Part shown: positions 47,309 through 56,844 of the stretch, piece by piece
How the letters are laid out: each line of letters starts with the position of its first letter
Numbering within the stretch: the stretch's first letter is position 1
From: Paracoccus sediminis
Lineage (GTDB): Bacteria > Pseudomonadota > Alphaproteobacteria > Rhodobacterales > Rhodobacteraceae
DNA length: 64,000 bases
Reading direction: 5' to 3'
Assembly (NCBI RefSeq): GCF_900188295.1
Contig: NZ_FZNM01000003.1
Span: 124,001-188,000, forward strand
The notes under the pieces: model-generated
The model's input: the letters and a program-made list of their open reading frames with translations, nothing else
Told to the model about the DNA's origin: nothing
Databases searched by the model: none
Program-made: the position numbers and the translations under genes

Positions 47309-48070
47309 ATGGCCACGACGGCGATGGTCTGGATCATTCTTGCGCTTTTCTGCCTGATTTATGCCGTTTTCATTCCGTCCTATCTACGCCGCAGCTTTGG
47401 CAAGGTCGTCCTTGTGATGCTGCCGTTGTTAGCCATCGTGATCGCCCTTCTGTTCACGATCTTCGAGGCAACAGCCATCATTCCTGTCCGGTCGCGCCCC
47501 GTTGTCGTCAGTGCCACGATGCTGGCCTTGGGATGGTTGGCTGCCGCTCTGGTCAAGATTCTGGTGGCCGAGGAGGAAAAACATCAATCCCGCCGCGACG
47601 CGCTTATGGCATTGCAAAGCGAAATCTTTGCCTATGTGGACAAATTGGACAACCAGGCCATCGAGGAGACGGCCCTGAGGACACAAGGCCAGATACGTGC
47701 AGGCGTGTGGGACGCCCGTGTCGGACGGCTGCCTTATTATCCGTTTTCCACGCGCGAGAGCGAACCGATCGCCTTCGACAACGCCTCGCAGACCATCCCA
47801 TCCCTGAACGAGCAGACCGTCGCGGCCGTGCTGCGGTTCTATGCCGAATATGCCGACATGCGCACGCTGATTGATGACTGCAACACCGAATTCTTTCGAT
47901 CCCTGTCGGCCGAACGCCGGGTTGCCGTGCACAAGGAAATGACGAAGCGACGAATCGGAACGCTGCGATGGGGATTGAAAGCCCTGGCCGAGATCAATCG
48001 CGAACTTGGCCGCGATCCAAACCGGATCGTACGGTCCGGCCTCAATCCGAAAATCCTGGCCGAAGATTAG
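47309..48070 (+). CDS. Unrecognised membrane protein with cytoplasmic helical domain
   Basis: 253 aa from this start. Three hydrophobic stretches (MVWIILALFCLIYAVFIP, VVLVMLPLLAIVIALLF, ATMLALGWLAAALVKILV) fill the first 95 residues. A charged, mainly helical domain follows (RRDALMALQSEIFAYVDKLD..., then LRFYAEYADMRTLIDDC) with no motif I can name. ATG 47309 has AGGA at 7 nt spacing and puts the first helix at the N-terminus; in-frame ATGs at 47216 and 47132 would lengthen it. Codons such as TTA, CTA and ATT/CTT runs are more frequent than in neighbours, which hints at later acquisition. Function unknown. Confidence 0.6.
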   Translation: MATTAMVWIILALFCLIYAVFIPSYLRRSFGKVVLVMLPLLAIVIALLFTIFEATAIIPVRSRPVVVSATMLALGWLAAALVKILVAEEEKHQSRRDALMALQSEIFAYVDKLDNQAIEETALRTQGQIRAGVWDARVGRLPYYPFSTRESEPIAFDNASQTIPSLNEQTVAAVLRFYAEYADMRTLIDDCNTEFFRSLSAERRVAVHKEMTKRRIGTLRWGLKALAEINRELGRDPNRIVRSGLNPKILAED

Positions 48071-48079
48071 AAAACCAGA

Positions 48080-48145
48080 TCAGAAATCGCCACTGATCGG
48101 CTTTTCGGGGGTCTTCTCGGGATAGTCCTCGCGCGGATTCGGCAT
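48080..48145 (-). CDS. Possible 21-aa peptide
   Basis: ATG at 48145, then PNPREDYPEKTPEKPISGDF and TGA: a short Pro- and charge-rich peptide. CGGAG lies 7 nt before the ATG. It fills the gap between the convergent membrane-protein gene and mlaC. The clean ribosome-binding site and protein-like composition are the only support. Confidence 0.38.
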   Translation of the reverse strand: MPNPREDYPEKTPEKPISGDF

Positions 48146-48201
48146 GACGGTCTCCGTTTCGCTTCTGACGCGAATGTAAGCCATCCGGTTGCGAAATCAA
48201 G

Positions 48202-48804
48202 CTACCCCGCCCCCTGTAAATCCGCCGTCAGCGCCGCCAGATCCCCTCGGCGGGCCGTCAGCATCGCCGCCATCTCGGCGCGTTCGCTGGCCAGCATGTT
48301 CACGCCCTCGATGATGATGTTGAAGAACCGGTCCTGGCCGGACTTGTTCGACACATGCCATTCGACCTCCATGGGGGCGCGGCCGTTCAGATAGGCGGTC
48401 GATGTGACGGCAAAGAAGCTTTTCAGCGGGCGCGCGCCCGTGACCTCGATCCGGGATCCGACGAATTCGCGGAACCGCTTGCCGTATTTACGGCCGATAT
48501 AGCCCTGGAACGCCTGGGTATAGGCGGACAGCGCGGCCGGGTTGGCCTGCCGCGCGGCCGGTCCCAGAGCCGACCGGGCGATCACGTCCACATCGGCGTA
48601 ACGCACGAAGACCGATTCGAAATCGCGATACATCTGCGCGGGCGGGCGGCCCGAGTTGATGACCTGATAGACCTCGCCCAGGGCGGTGCTGATAAGCGCG
48701 CCCGCCTGATCGGCGTCCAAGGCCCAGCCCGCGCGCCAGGGCGTCACGGCCAGCGCAAGGCCCCCCGCGGCCATCGTCAGGACGCCACGCCGGTCAGGGC
48801 GCAT
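48202..48804 (-). CDS. mlaC: MlaC/Ttg2D phospholipid-binding protein
   Basis: About 200 aa. MRPDRRGVLTMAAGGLALAV looks like a twin-arginine-type signal, then the MlaC fold (YRDFESVFVRYADVDVIARSALG, YTQAFQGYIGRKYGKRF, VEWHVSNKSGQDRFFNIIIEGVNML). Carries phospholipid between membranes in the Mla system. The start at 48804 overlaps mlaA by 11 nt; in-frame ATGs at 48822, 48840 and 48849 are alternatives. The inner-membrane Mla components are not in this window. Confidence 0.9.
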   Translation of the reverse strand: MRPDRRGVLTMAAGGLALAVTPWRAGWALDADQAGALISTALGEVYQVINSGRPPAQMYRDFESVFVRYADVDVIARSALGPAARQANPAALSAYTQAFQGYIGRKYGKRFREFVGSRIEVTGARPLKSFFAVTSTAYLNGRAPMEVEWHVSNKSGQDRFFNIIIEGVNMLASERAEMAAMLTARRGDLAALTADLQGAG

Positions 48805-49582
48805 AGGGGTCGATGACGGCATCCGCGGCAGTATCGGCATATGGGTCAATCTCGGCCCCCTCCTCGTTCAGTTCATAGCGGCGATGCATCAGATAGATCA
48901 GCCGCACTTGCGCATAGCTATCCGCACTGTCTTGCAGAACGCTATCCACCGTGTCGCCAAAGCGCGCCCGATCACCGGCTTTTGAGGCGGCGCGTAGGCC
49001 AAATGTCGCCCATGCCGCGTCGGGATGCAGCAGGCGGCGCAGCGGGTCGATCGCCAGATCCACGACCTTGCCCACCGCATCGCGCTGGGTCGAGGGGCCA
49101 AGGACGGGCAGTTCCAGATAGGCGCCTTCGGGCACCCCCCAAACGGCCAGCGTCTCGCCGAAATCGGTATCCTGTTCGGGCAATCCGAAATCGCGTCCGG
49201 CGGGATCCATCAAGCCGCCGATTCCCAATGTCGTGTTGACGGCAAAGCGGAAAAAATTTCGGATCGCGGGTTCCGGGCGGCCTTGCAGCAGGCTGTTGGC
49301 GACCTTTCCCGGCAGGGACAGGTTGGCCCCGACGTTGATTACGCCGTCCATGATCCCCGGCCCGCTTTCGCTTTGGTTCCGGCCCGAGGCAAGGTCTGCG
49401 GCAGGTCCGATCACCCGGCTGTCCAGGGCCTTGTTGAAGGCATGGACACGGCGATTCTGCGTCTCGTAGGGGTCGTTGACTCGGATGCCGTCCTGCATCA
49501 CAGGCTTCGACGCGCAGCCCGCAAGGACCATGCAGAGGCCCAGGGATGCGGTACGCAATGCGGTGAGGGTCTGGGGGCGCAA
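48794..49582 (-). CDS. mlaA: MlaA (VacJ) outer-membrane lipoprotein
   Basis: 262 aa. Lipobox LAGC after a hydrophobic stretch, then NDPYETQNRRVHAFNKALD, FRFAVNTTLGIGGLMDPA and DFGETLAVWGVPEGAYLELPVLGPS, the core of VacJ/MlaA. Removes phospholipid from the outer leaflet with porins. The start is TTG 49582 with AGGAG 5 nt upstream; the upstream open frame to 49669 has no signal peptide. Operon mlaA-mlaC. Confidence 0.93.
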   Translation of the reverse strand: MRPQTLTALRTASLGLCMVLAGCASKPVMQDGIRVNDPYETQNRRVHAFNKALDSRVIGPAADLASGRNQSESGPGIMDGVINVGANLSLPGKVANSLLQGRPEPAIRNFFRFAVNTTLGIGGLMDPAGRDFGLPEQDTDFGETLAVWGVPEGAYLELPVLGPSTQRDAVGKVVDLAIDPLRRLLHPDAAWATFGLRAASKAGDRARFGDTVDSVLQDSADSYAQVRLIYLMHRRYELNEEGAEIDPYADTAADAVIDPYAP

Positions 49583-49721
49583 AGGATCTCCTAACCTTTT
49601 TCGGATAATGCGGGTAGAAAGCCGCACAGGACACGGATCGCGAGGGCTGGGCCTCGCATACTGGGGCACGGCCCCTGCGGCAAGGCCAAGGGGCCAAGAC
49701 GCGAAGTCAGAGGATGAATGG

Positions 49722-51473
49722 ATGAGCAGACCGCCCGCATTTCACGATGGCAGCAAGGAACTGCGCAAGGCGCGCGCTGCGGGCCTGCCCCTGCTGGTGG
49801 CGGTCGGGCTGTTTTCGGCCGTCGTGAACCTGCTGATGCTGACCGGTCCGCTGTTCATGTTGCAGGTCTATGACCGTGTGCTGGCGTCCCGTTCGGTGGA
49901 AACGCTGACGGCGCTTTTCGTGCTGGTGGTGTTCCTGTTCCTGCTGATGGGATTCGTGGATTTCATCCGCAGCCGCGTCATGCAGCGCATTGCCGCGCGG
50001 TTCCAGGACCGGATGGAGGGACGGGTCTTCACCGCCGCCCTGCGCGAAGGGGCGATTTCGGGCGACGAATCGGCGATGGCAGCCAGCGGGATGCGCGATC
50101 TGGATTCGGTGCAGCGGTTGATCGGCTCGCCCGTGCTGCTGGCGGTATTCGACCTGCCTTGGGCGCCGCTGTTTCTGGCCGCGGTCTATATCTTTCATCC
50201 GCTTCTGGGTGCGGTGGCGACGGTCGGCGGCGCCATTCTGGTCATCTCGATCCTGGCCAACCGGATTCTGACCAAGGCGCCGTTGCAACAATCCAGCGCG
50301 GCATCCGCGCAGGCGCAGCGCATGGCCGACCTGTACCGTGACGAGGGCGAGGTGATCGGCGCCCTGGGGATGCGCAGCGCCACCTATGCCCGCTGGCGTC
50401 AGGCGCGGGCCGAGGCGCAGGAGCAATCGGTGCGCGGCGCCGACCTGCAATCGGGATTCACCGTGTTTTCCAAAAGCTTCCGGCTGTTTCTGCAAAGCGC
50501 CATGCTGGCGGCGGGCGCCTGGCTGGTGCTGCAACAGGCGCTGACGCCGGGCGCGATGATCGCCAGTTCGATCATGATGGGACGGGCCCTGGCGCCGGTG
50601 GAACAACTGGTCGGCGGCTGGCCGATGGTTCAGGCATCCCAGGACGCCTGGGACCGGCTGGCCCGCCTTTTGTCGCGCCAGCCCGCCCAGCAGACCCACA
50701 CCCCCCTGCCCCGCCCCGAAGCCACGGTCGAGGTGCGCAACCTGTCCGTCGCCCCGCCCGGCCAGAACGTCGCCACGGTGCGCGGCCTGACCTTTGGGGT
50801 GGCGCCGGGCCAGGCGCTTGGCATAATCGGACCGTCGGGGGCGGGCAAATCGACGCTGGCCAAGGCGCTGATCGGATCGTGGCCGGTTGGCGCGGGGTCC
50901 ATCCGGCTGGGCGGGGCGACCCTGGATCAGTACGATCCCGACGTTCTGGGCAACATGATCGGCTATCTGCCCCAGCAGGTGACGCTGTTCGACGGCACCA
51001 TCGCCGAAAACATCGCCCGCCTCTCGCCCGAGATGGACCCGGCGCGCGTGGTGCGCGCGGCCCAGGCGGCGGCGGCGCATCAGATGATCCTGGATCTGCC
51101 GCAGGGTTACGACACGCGGATCAGCCAGGCCGCCGGGCGGTTGTCGGGCGGGCAGATCCAGCGGATCGGACTGGCCCGCGCGCTGTATCCCGACCCGGTG
51201 ATGCTGGTGCTGGACGAGCCGAATTCCAACCTGGACAACGAGGGATCGCAGGCGCTGAACGCGGCGATCCGGCGGGTCAAGGCGCAGAATGGCTGCGTCA
51301 TCATCATGGCGCACCGGCCTGCGGCAATCAACGAATGCGACCTGCTGCTGGTGATGGAACAGGGGATGCGCCGCGCCTTCGGACCGCGCGACAAGGTGTT
51401 GCAGGACATGGTGCAGAATTCGGCGCAGATCATCAAATCGCAGGAAACCGGCCGCACGGGGGGCGTATCATGA
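49722..51473 (+). CDS. Type I secretion system ABC transporter (PrtD/AprD type)
   Basis: 583 aa. Membrane domain of about six helices, opening LPLLVAVGLFSAVVNLLMLTGPLFMLQVYDRVL, typical for PrtD/HlyB relatives without a C39 peptidase domain. The ATPase has GPSGAGKSTLAKAL, signature RLSGGQIQRIGLARAL, Walker B VLDEPNSNLD and H-loop MAHRPAA. Exports a protein, often an RTX type, through an HlyD/TolC channel. ATG 49722 has AGAGGATG upstream. Its TGA overlaps the HlyD gene ATG. Confidence 0.92.
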   Translation: MSRPPAFHDGSKELRKARAAGLPLLVAVGLFSAVVNLLMLTGPLFMLQVYDRVLASRSVETLTALFVLVVFLFLLMGFVDFIRSRVMQRIAARFQDRMEGRVFTAALREGAISGDESAMAASGMRDLDSVQRLIGSPVLLAVFDLPWAPLFLAAVYIFHPLLGAVATVGGAILVISILANRILTKAPLQQSSAASAQAQRMADLYRDEGEVIGALGMRSATYARWRQARAEAQEQSVRGADLQSGFTVFSKSFRLFLQSAMLAAGAWLVLQQALTPGAMIASSIMMGRALAPVEQLVGGWPMVQASQDAWDRLARLLSRQPAQQTHTPLPRPEATVEVRNLSVAPPGQNVATVRGLTFGVAPGQALGIIGPSGAGKSTLAKALIGSWPVGAGSIRLGGATLDQYDPDVLGNMIGYLPQQVTLFDGTIAENIARLSPEMDPARVVRAAQAAAAHQMILDLPQGYDTRISQAAGRLSGGQIQRIGLARALYPDPVMLVLDEPNSNLDNEGSQALNAAIRRVKAQNGCVIIMAHRPAAINECDLLLVMEQGMRRAFGPRDKVLQDMVQNSAQIIKSQETGRTGGVS

Positions 51474-52975
51474 CCGACCAGACCGACAATCCCCAGAGCG
51501 GCCAGACCCCGGCCCCCCATCAGCCGGGCATCCGCACCGGCATCCTGTCTAGCCGCATCGGCGCGCCGGTCGAGGGGCCGATCTCCGGTCCGGCCCCCCG
51601 GCCCGCCAAGCCCGCCCCGTCCATGCCCGCGGCGCCGCCGCCCTCCCCTCCGGCGCCGCCCCGGCCCATCCCGGCGCCCGATCCGGGCCGCTGGTCGGTG
51701 CGCGGGGCGGTGGTGACGGGGCTTCTGGCCATCGTCGTGCTGCTGGGCGGATTCACCTTGTGGGCCATGCAAAGCCGCATCGCCGGGGCGGTGGTGGCCA
51801 GCGGACAGGTCGAAGTCGAACAGCAGCGCCAGATCGTCCAGCACCCGGATGGCGGCGTGGTCGAAGAGATCCTGGTCAAGGACGGCCAGACGGTCCAGGC
51901 CGGCCAGACCCTGATCCGCCTGGACGGCAACCTGCTGCGCACCGAACATGCCATTGTCGAAGGCCAGTATTTCGAAATCCTTGCGCGCCGCGGCCGGCTG
52001 GAGGCCGAACGCGCCGATTCCCCCACCATGCAGTTTCCGCCCGACCTGCTGTCAGCGGCCGAGGGCAGCGCCGAACTGCAGGATCTGATCGACGGGCAAA
52101 GCAGCCTGTTCGAAACCCGGCGCGACACGCTGCGCCAGTCCATCGAACAGCTGGAAAAACAGTCGGAGCAGGTCCGCCAGCAGGTTGACGGTATCGACGC
52201 CCAGATCGCGGCGCTTGATCGTCAGCGCGCCCTGATCGGCGAGGAACTGGAGGATCAGCAATCCCTGCTGGACCGGGGTCTTGCGCAGGCGTCCCGCGTG
52301 CTGGCCTTGCAGCGAGAGGCGGCCAGCTTGGACGGGCAGCTGGGCGAACTGAAGGCCAGTCGCGCCGCGGCCGAGACGCGCCAGACCGAACTGGACATCC
52401 AGCGACTGCGCCTGGGATCCGAACGGCGCGAGGAAGCGGAAACGGAACTGCGCGACTTGGGATATCGCGAACTCGAACTGGCGGAACGCCGCCGCGGCCT
52501 GATCGAACAGATCAACCGCCTGGACATCCGCGCGCCCGCGGCAGGCATCGTTTACAACATGCAGATAACGACCCCGCGCTCGGTGATCCGACCGGCCGAT
52601 CCGGTCCTGTATGTCATCCCCCAGGACCGCCCGCTGGTGATCGGCGCGCGGCTGGCGACGATCAACGTCGACGAGGTGCAGGCAGGCCAGCCGGTCGTGC
52701 TGCGCTTTTCGGCCTTTTCGTCGCGCACGACGCCGGAAATCGACGGCGTGCTGGGCCGGGTATCCGCCGATGCGCTGATCGACGAGGCGACCCAGATGCC
52801 CTATTACCGGGCCGAGGTGACGATCCCGGCCGAGCAACTGGCAAAGCTGGGCGATCTGGCCCTGATCCCTGGAATGCCGGTCGAGGTCTTCATCCAGACC
52901 GGGGAACGCAGCCCGATGGCCTATCTGGTCAAGCCTTTGGCGGATTATTTCAACCGGGCCTTCCGCGAAAGCTGA
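51470..52975 (+). CDS. HlyD-family type I secretion periplasmic adaptor
   Basis: 501 aa. A long Pro/Ala-rich cytoplasmic N-terminus (about residues 1-75), one membrane helix (VVTGLLAIVVLLGGFTLWAM), a lipoyl half-motif (VEEILVKDGQTVQAGQTLIRLD), a long coiled coil (about residues 160-340), the second lipoyl half (RLDIRAPAAGIVYNM) and a beta-barrel. Links the ABC protein to an outer-membrane channel. Coupled by ATGA to the ABC gene. No TolC and no RTX cargo gene is near. Confidence 0.92.
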   Translation: MTDQTDNPQSGQTPAPHQPGIRTGILSSRIGAPVEGPISGPAPRPAKPAPSMPAAPPPSPPAPPRPIPAPDPGRWSVRGAVVTGLLAIVVLLGGFTLWAMQSRIAGAVVASGQVEVEQQRQIVQHPDGGVVEEILVKDGQTVQAGQTLIRLDGNLLRTEHAIVEGQYFEILARRGRLEAERADSPTMQFPPDLLSAAEGSAELQDLIDGQSSLFETRRDTLRQSIEQLEKQSEQVRQQVDGIDAQIAALDRQRALIGEELEDQQSLLDRGLAQASRVLALQREAASLDGQLGELKASRAAAETRQTELDIQRLRLGSERREEAETELRDLGYRELELAERRRGLIEQINRLDIRAPAAGIVYNMQITTPRSVIRPADPVLYVIPQDRPLVIGARLATINVDEVQAGQPVVLRFSAFSSRTTPEIDGVLGRVSADALIDEATQMPYYRAEVTIPAEQLAKLGDLALIPGMPVEVFIQTGERSPMAYLVKPLADYFNRAFRES

Positions 52976-53038
52976 CGGGTGGGGGCTTTGCGTCTCCGCC
53001 TGACCGCAGGATGTTTCAGGCAGGGCAAGGGGCCGGGA

Positions 53039-55279
53039 TCATCTCTTGCGGCGGCGTTTGGTGGCCCGCTTGATCTCGGCCAGCCGCGCCTTGGTCGCCA
53101 TGGGCCGGGGGCTGCGGCCCCGCCTGCCCTTCTGCGGGCCGCGCGGCAGCGGCTGGCCGTCCAGTTCCAGCAGATCCAGCGTCAGCCCTCCGGTCATAGG
53201 CACCGCTTCGGCCAGCCTGACGGTGACGCGCTGGCCCAGCCCGATCTCCAGCCCCGTGTCGCTGCCGACCAGCATCTGCGCCTCGGGGTCGAAGTGGAAA
53301 TACTCCTGGCCGATGGCGCGAATGGGCAGCAGGCCGTCGGCGCCGGTTTCGTCCAGCTTGACAAAGGCGCCGAATTTCTGGACGCCGCTGATCCGGCCCG
53401 TCATCTCGGTCCCCACGCGTTCGGACAGAAAGGCGGCAAGATAACGGTCGGTCGTATCGCGTTCGGCGGCCATGCTGCGGCGTTCGGTTTCGCTGATATG
53501 GGTCGCGGTTTCGGACAGGCGGTCCATGTCCTGCGGGCTGAGTCCGTCCTTGCCCCAGCCATGGCCGGAAATCAGCGCCCGATGCACGATCAGATCGGAA
53601 TAGCGCCGGATGGGCGAGGTGAAATGGGCATAGCTTTTCAGCGCCAGCCCGAAATGGCCAAAGTTCTCGGGATGGTAATACGCCTGCGTCATCGATCGCA
53701 GGGTGCTGATGTTGATGAGTTCGTCGAAATCCGTGCCTTCGGACTGGGCCAGCAGGCGGTTGAGGTGGCTTGTGTGCAGCACCTGTCCCTTGGCCAGGGT
53801 AAAGCCGGATGCCTGGGCGACTTCGCGCAGCGCGTCGATCTTGGCAAGGCTGGGTTCCTCGTGGACCCGGAACAGCAAGGGACGCTGGCGACGGGTCAGT
53901 TCCTCGGCGGCGGCGACGTTCGCCAGGACCATGAATTCCTCGATCAGCCTGTGCGCGTCGAAGCGTTCGCGGAAGTTGACCGACTGAACGCGGCCATCCG
54001 GGGTCAGCTCGATCCGGCGTTCGGGCAGATCCAGATCCAGCGGCTGGCGGCGGGCGCGGGCATCCTTGAGCAACCCATAGGCGTGCCATAGGGGCCGGAT
54101 CACGCTGTCCATCAGCGGTTCCGTCTGGGCGTCGGGCTTGCCATCCGCGGCGGCCTGCGCCTGTTCATAGGCCAGCGACGCGCGGCTGCGCATCATACCG
54201 CGATGGAAATTGTGGCCGATCTTGTTGCCCTGCGCGTCCAGCCGCATCCGCACGGCGATGACCGGGCGGTCCACGCCTTCGTGCAGCGAACACAGATCCG
54301 CCGACAGCGCCTCGGGCAGCATGGGGACCACGCGGTCGGGGAAATAGGTGGAATTGCCGCGCAGCCAAGCCTCGCGGTCCAGGGCGGAACCGGGGATGAC
54401 GTAATGCGCGACATCGGCGATGGCGGCCCAGATGGTCGCGCCGCCGTCGTCCTCGATGTGCGCGGCCACCGCGTCGTCATGGTCGCGCGCGTCCGACGGG
54501 TCGATCGTCACCAGCGGCAGGTCGCGCAGATCCTCGCGGCCCTTCATGGTGGCGGGCTTCTGCGCCTCGGCCTCGGCGATCACGGCGTCGGGAAAATCAT
54601 CGGGAATGCCGTGCTGGTGGATGGCGATCAGGCTGACCGCGCGGGGGGCGGACGGATCGCCCAGCCGGTCGATGACGCGGGCCATCGGCAGACCTAGACG
54701 GCCCTTGGGACCGACCTGTTCGGCCTGCACCAGTTCGCCGCTTTCGGCGCCAAGGGTCATGTCCGGGCGGACGCGCCATTCGCGGTCCTGGCCCTTGTCG
54801 ATGGGGACGATGCGGCCCCCTTCGGCCTCCTTGCGGAAGATGCCGGTGATGCGGTGGGGGGCGGCGGTGATGCGGCGGATCAGGCGGGCCTGGTACTGGT
54901 GGTCCTCGCCCGGAACCTCGACCAGGCGGCCCAGGAAACGGTCGCCCCTGCCCAGGGCCGGATCGCTTTCGCGCGGGGCATAGAGGATGCGCGGCTGGGG
55001 GCCGTCGCCATGCCATTCCAGCGGGCGCGCGAACAGGTCGCCGGACCCGTCGGGCGGCAGCAGCTCCAGCACCGTGACCGGCGGCAGGCGTTCGGCGTCG
55101 AGATAATGGCGGCGGCGCTCGATCTGTCCGTCCGCTTCCAGTTCCTTGAGCAGTCGCTTCAATTCGATCCGCAGGGCGCCCTTGATGCCGAAAGCCTTGG
55201 CGATGTCGCGCTTGGAATTGGCGTCGGGATTGTCCGCGACCCATTCCATGATCTGCTCTTTGCTGGGAAGCGTAGCCAT
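53039..55279 (-). CDS. rnr: Ribonuclease R
   Basis: 746 aa 3'-5' exoribonuclease. N-terminal winged helix (KRDIAKAFGIKGALRIELKRLLKEL), cold-shock domains, and the RNB catalytic domain with TIDPSDARDHDDAV (metal-binding Asp residues). The S1 domain GRISGVQKFGAFVKLDETGADGL lies near the end, followed by a basic tail ending in RATKRRRKR. Degrades structured RNA. Downstream of the GNAT gene, 11 nt away. Confidence 0.96.
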   Translation of the reverse strand: MATLPSKEQIMEWVADNPDANSKRDIAKAFGIKGALRIELKRLLKELEADGQIERRRHYLDAERLPPVTVLELLPPDGSGDLFARPLEWHGDGPQPRILYAPRESDPALGRGDRFLGRLVEVPGEDHQYQARLIRRITAAPHRITGIFRKEAEGGRIVPIDKGQDREWRVRPDMTLGAESGELVQAEQVGPKGRLGLPMARVIDRLGDPSAPRAVSLIAIHQHGIPDDFPDAVIAEAEAQKPATMKGREDLRDLPLVTIDPSDARDHDDAVAAHIEDDGGATIWAAIADVAHYVIPGSALDREAWLRGNSTYFPDRVVPMLPEALSADLCSLHEGVDRPVIAVRMRLDAQGNKIGHNFHRGMMRSRASLAYEQAQAAADGKPDAQTEPLMDSVIRPLWHAYGLLKDARARRQPLDLDLPERRIELTPDGRVQSVNFRERFDAHRLIEEFMVLANVAAAEELTRRQRPLLFRVHEEPSLAKIDALREVAQASGFTLAKGQVLHTSHLNRLLAQSEGTDFDELINISTLRSMTQAYYHPENFGHFGLALKSYAHFTSPIRRYSDLIVHRALISGHGWGKDGLSPQDMDRLSETATHISETERRSMAAERDTTDRYLAAFLSERVGTEMTGRISGVQKFGAFVKLDETGADGLLPIRAIGQEYFHFDPEAQMLVGSDTGLEIGLGQRVTVRLAEAVPMTGGLTLDLLELDGQPLPRGPQKGRRGRSPRPMATKARLAEIKRATKRRRKR

Positions 55280-55290
55280 CGCGGAACTCC

Positions 55291-55707
55291 TTACAGTTCG
55301 CGGATCATGTCACGATGCGGAATTCCGGCATCGTCGTAAACCGGGCCATGGGCGGCGAAGCCCAGCTTTTCATAGAACCCTATGGCATGGGTCTGGGATC
55401 CCAGCTTGGCTCGCGCAATGCCCGGCCGCGTCCGCAGCACGTCAAGCGCCGCCCCGATCAGCGCCGCGCCAAGGCCGGTGCCGCGCGCCGATGCCAGAAC
55501 GCAAACGCGGCCGATCTTGCCCGTGTCGCCCTGCACCAGGATGCGTGCCGATCCGACCGGCTGGCCGTCCTGCGTCGCCAGCAGGTGAATGGCCCCGTCG
55601 TCCCGTCCGTCCAGTTCCTCGGCCTCGGGCACGCCCTGTTCCTCGATGAACACGGCGCGGCGCAGGGCGTGGCAGGCGGCAAGGTCGGTGGTCGTCTCGA
55701 TCTTCAT
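55291..55707 (-). CDS. GNAT-family N-acetyltransferase (ElaA-like)
   Basis: 138 aa. Acetyl-CoA-binding motif [22 protein letters not shown]-terminal [22 protein letters not shown] as in ElaA/YjcF-type acetyltransferases, and the C-terminal [21 protein letters not shown]. Substrate unknown. The ATG overlaps the dapE TGA (ATGA), so expression follows dapE. Confidence 0.9.
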   Translation of the reverse strand: MKIETTTDLAACHALRRAVFIEEQGVPEAEELDGRDDGAIHLLATQDGQPVGSARILVQGDTGKIGRVCVLASARGTGLGAALIGAALDVLRTRPGIARAKLGSQTHAIGFYEKLGFAAHGPVYDDAGIPHRDMIREL

Positions 55708-56843
55708 TCGAAATACTTTTCCAGAATCCGCTGGTAGATGGTCTTGAGCTGATGGACCTGCGCCACGGGCACCCGTTCGTCCACCTGGTGCATATAGGCG
55801 CCGACCAGACCGAATTCGACCACCGGGCAGTGATCCTTGATGAACCGCGCATCGGACGTGCCCCCCGTGGTGGACAGCACCGGCTGGCGGTTGGTTTCCT
55901 GCGTGACCACGCTGCGCACCAGATCGACAAAGGGGCCGGGCTGGGTCAGGAACGCCTCTCCGCTGATATGGGTGTCGATGGACAGCGCGACCCCGGTGGC
56001 TTGGGCCACGCGATCCGCCCGCGCGGTCAGGTCGGCCTGGACGCTGGCCCCGGTGTGCAGGTCGGTGAAGCGGATGTTGACCACCGCCCGCGCCGTTTCC
56101 GGGATCACGTTCGACGCCGGATTGCCGCAGTCGATGCTGGTGATCTGCAACCCGGTCGGGTCGAAATGATCGGTCCCCTGGTCCAGCGGCGCCGCGATCA
56201 GGTCGTTCAGGTACGCCGTCAGCGCGTGCAGGGGATTCCTGGCCTTGTGCGGATAGGCCGCGTGCCCCTGCACCCCCCTGGCGGTGATGGTGAAGGTGGC
56301 CGATCCGCGCCGGCCGATCTTCATCATCTCGCCCATGATCTCGGGGTTCGACGGCTCTCCGACGATGCAGACATCCATGCGTTCGCCGTTGTCGCGCATC
56401 CAGTCCAGCAACGCGATGGTGCCGTCGCGCGATGTGCCCTCCTCGTCCCCGGTGACGGTCAGGATGACGGCGCCGTCGGGCGGCGCCTGGTGGACGAAAT
56501 CGATGGCGGCGGCGACAAAGGCCGCGACGCCGGATTTCATGTCGGTGGCGCCACGCCCCCAGATCACCCCGTCCTCGACATGGCCGCTGAAGGGGGGGTG
56601 CGTCCAGGAACCCAGGTCGCCGGGGGGAACCACGTCGGTATGGCCGTTGAAGCCAAAGGTCCGCGCCGCGCCCTTGGCGCCCCAGCGGGCGAACAGGTTG
56701 GGCGTGCCGTTCCGGTCCACGCGGTGAACCTCGAACCCGGCATCCGTCAGCAGGTCGCCCAGCAGGACAAGGGCGCCGCCCTCGGTGGGCGTGACGGATG
56801 GGCAGCGGATCAGGCGGGCGGTCAGGTCGGCGGCATCAATCAT
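55704..56843 (-). CDS. dapE: Succinyl-diaminopimelate desuccinylase
   Basis: 379 aa, M20 metallopeptidase fold. Zinc ligands in [25 protein letters not shown], the catalytic Glu pair in TVTGDEEG, and a late TGGTSDARF and C-terminal His region. Makes LL-DAP for lysine and peptidoglycan. One nt separates it from the TauE-like gene; it overlaps the GNAT gene by 4 nt. Confidence 0.96.
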   Translation of the reverse strand: MIDAADLTARLIRCPSVTPTEGGALVLLGDLLTDAGFEVHRVDRNGTPNLFARWGAKGAARTFGFNGHTDVVPPGDLGSWTHPPFSGHVEDGVIWGRGATDMKSGVAAFVAAAIDFVHQAPPDGAVILTVTGDEEGTSRDGTIALLDWMRDNGERMDVCIVGEPSNPEIMGEMMKIGRRGSATFTITARGVQGHAAYPHKARNPLHALTAYLNDLIAAPLDQGTDHFDPTGLQITSIDCGNPASNVIPETARAVVNIRFTDLHTGASVQADLTARADRVAQATGVALSIDTHISGEAFLTQPGPFVDLVRSVVTQETNRQPVLSTTGGTSDARFIKDHCPVVEFGLVGAYMHQVDERVPVAQVHQLKTIYQRILEKYFE

Positions 56844-56844
56844 G

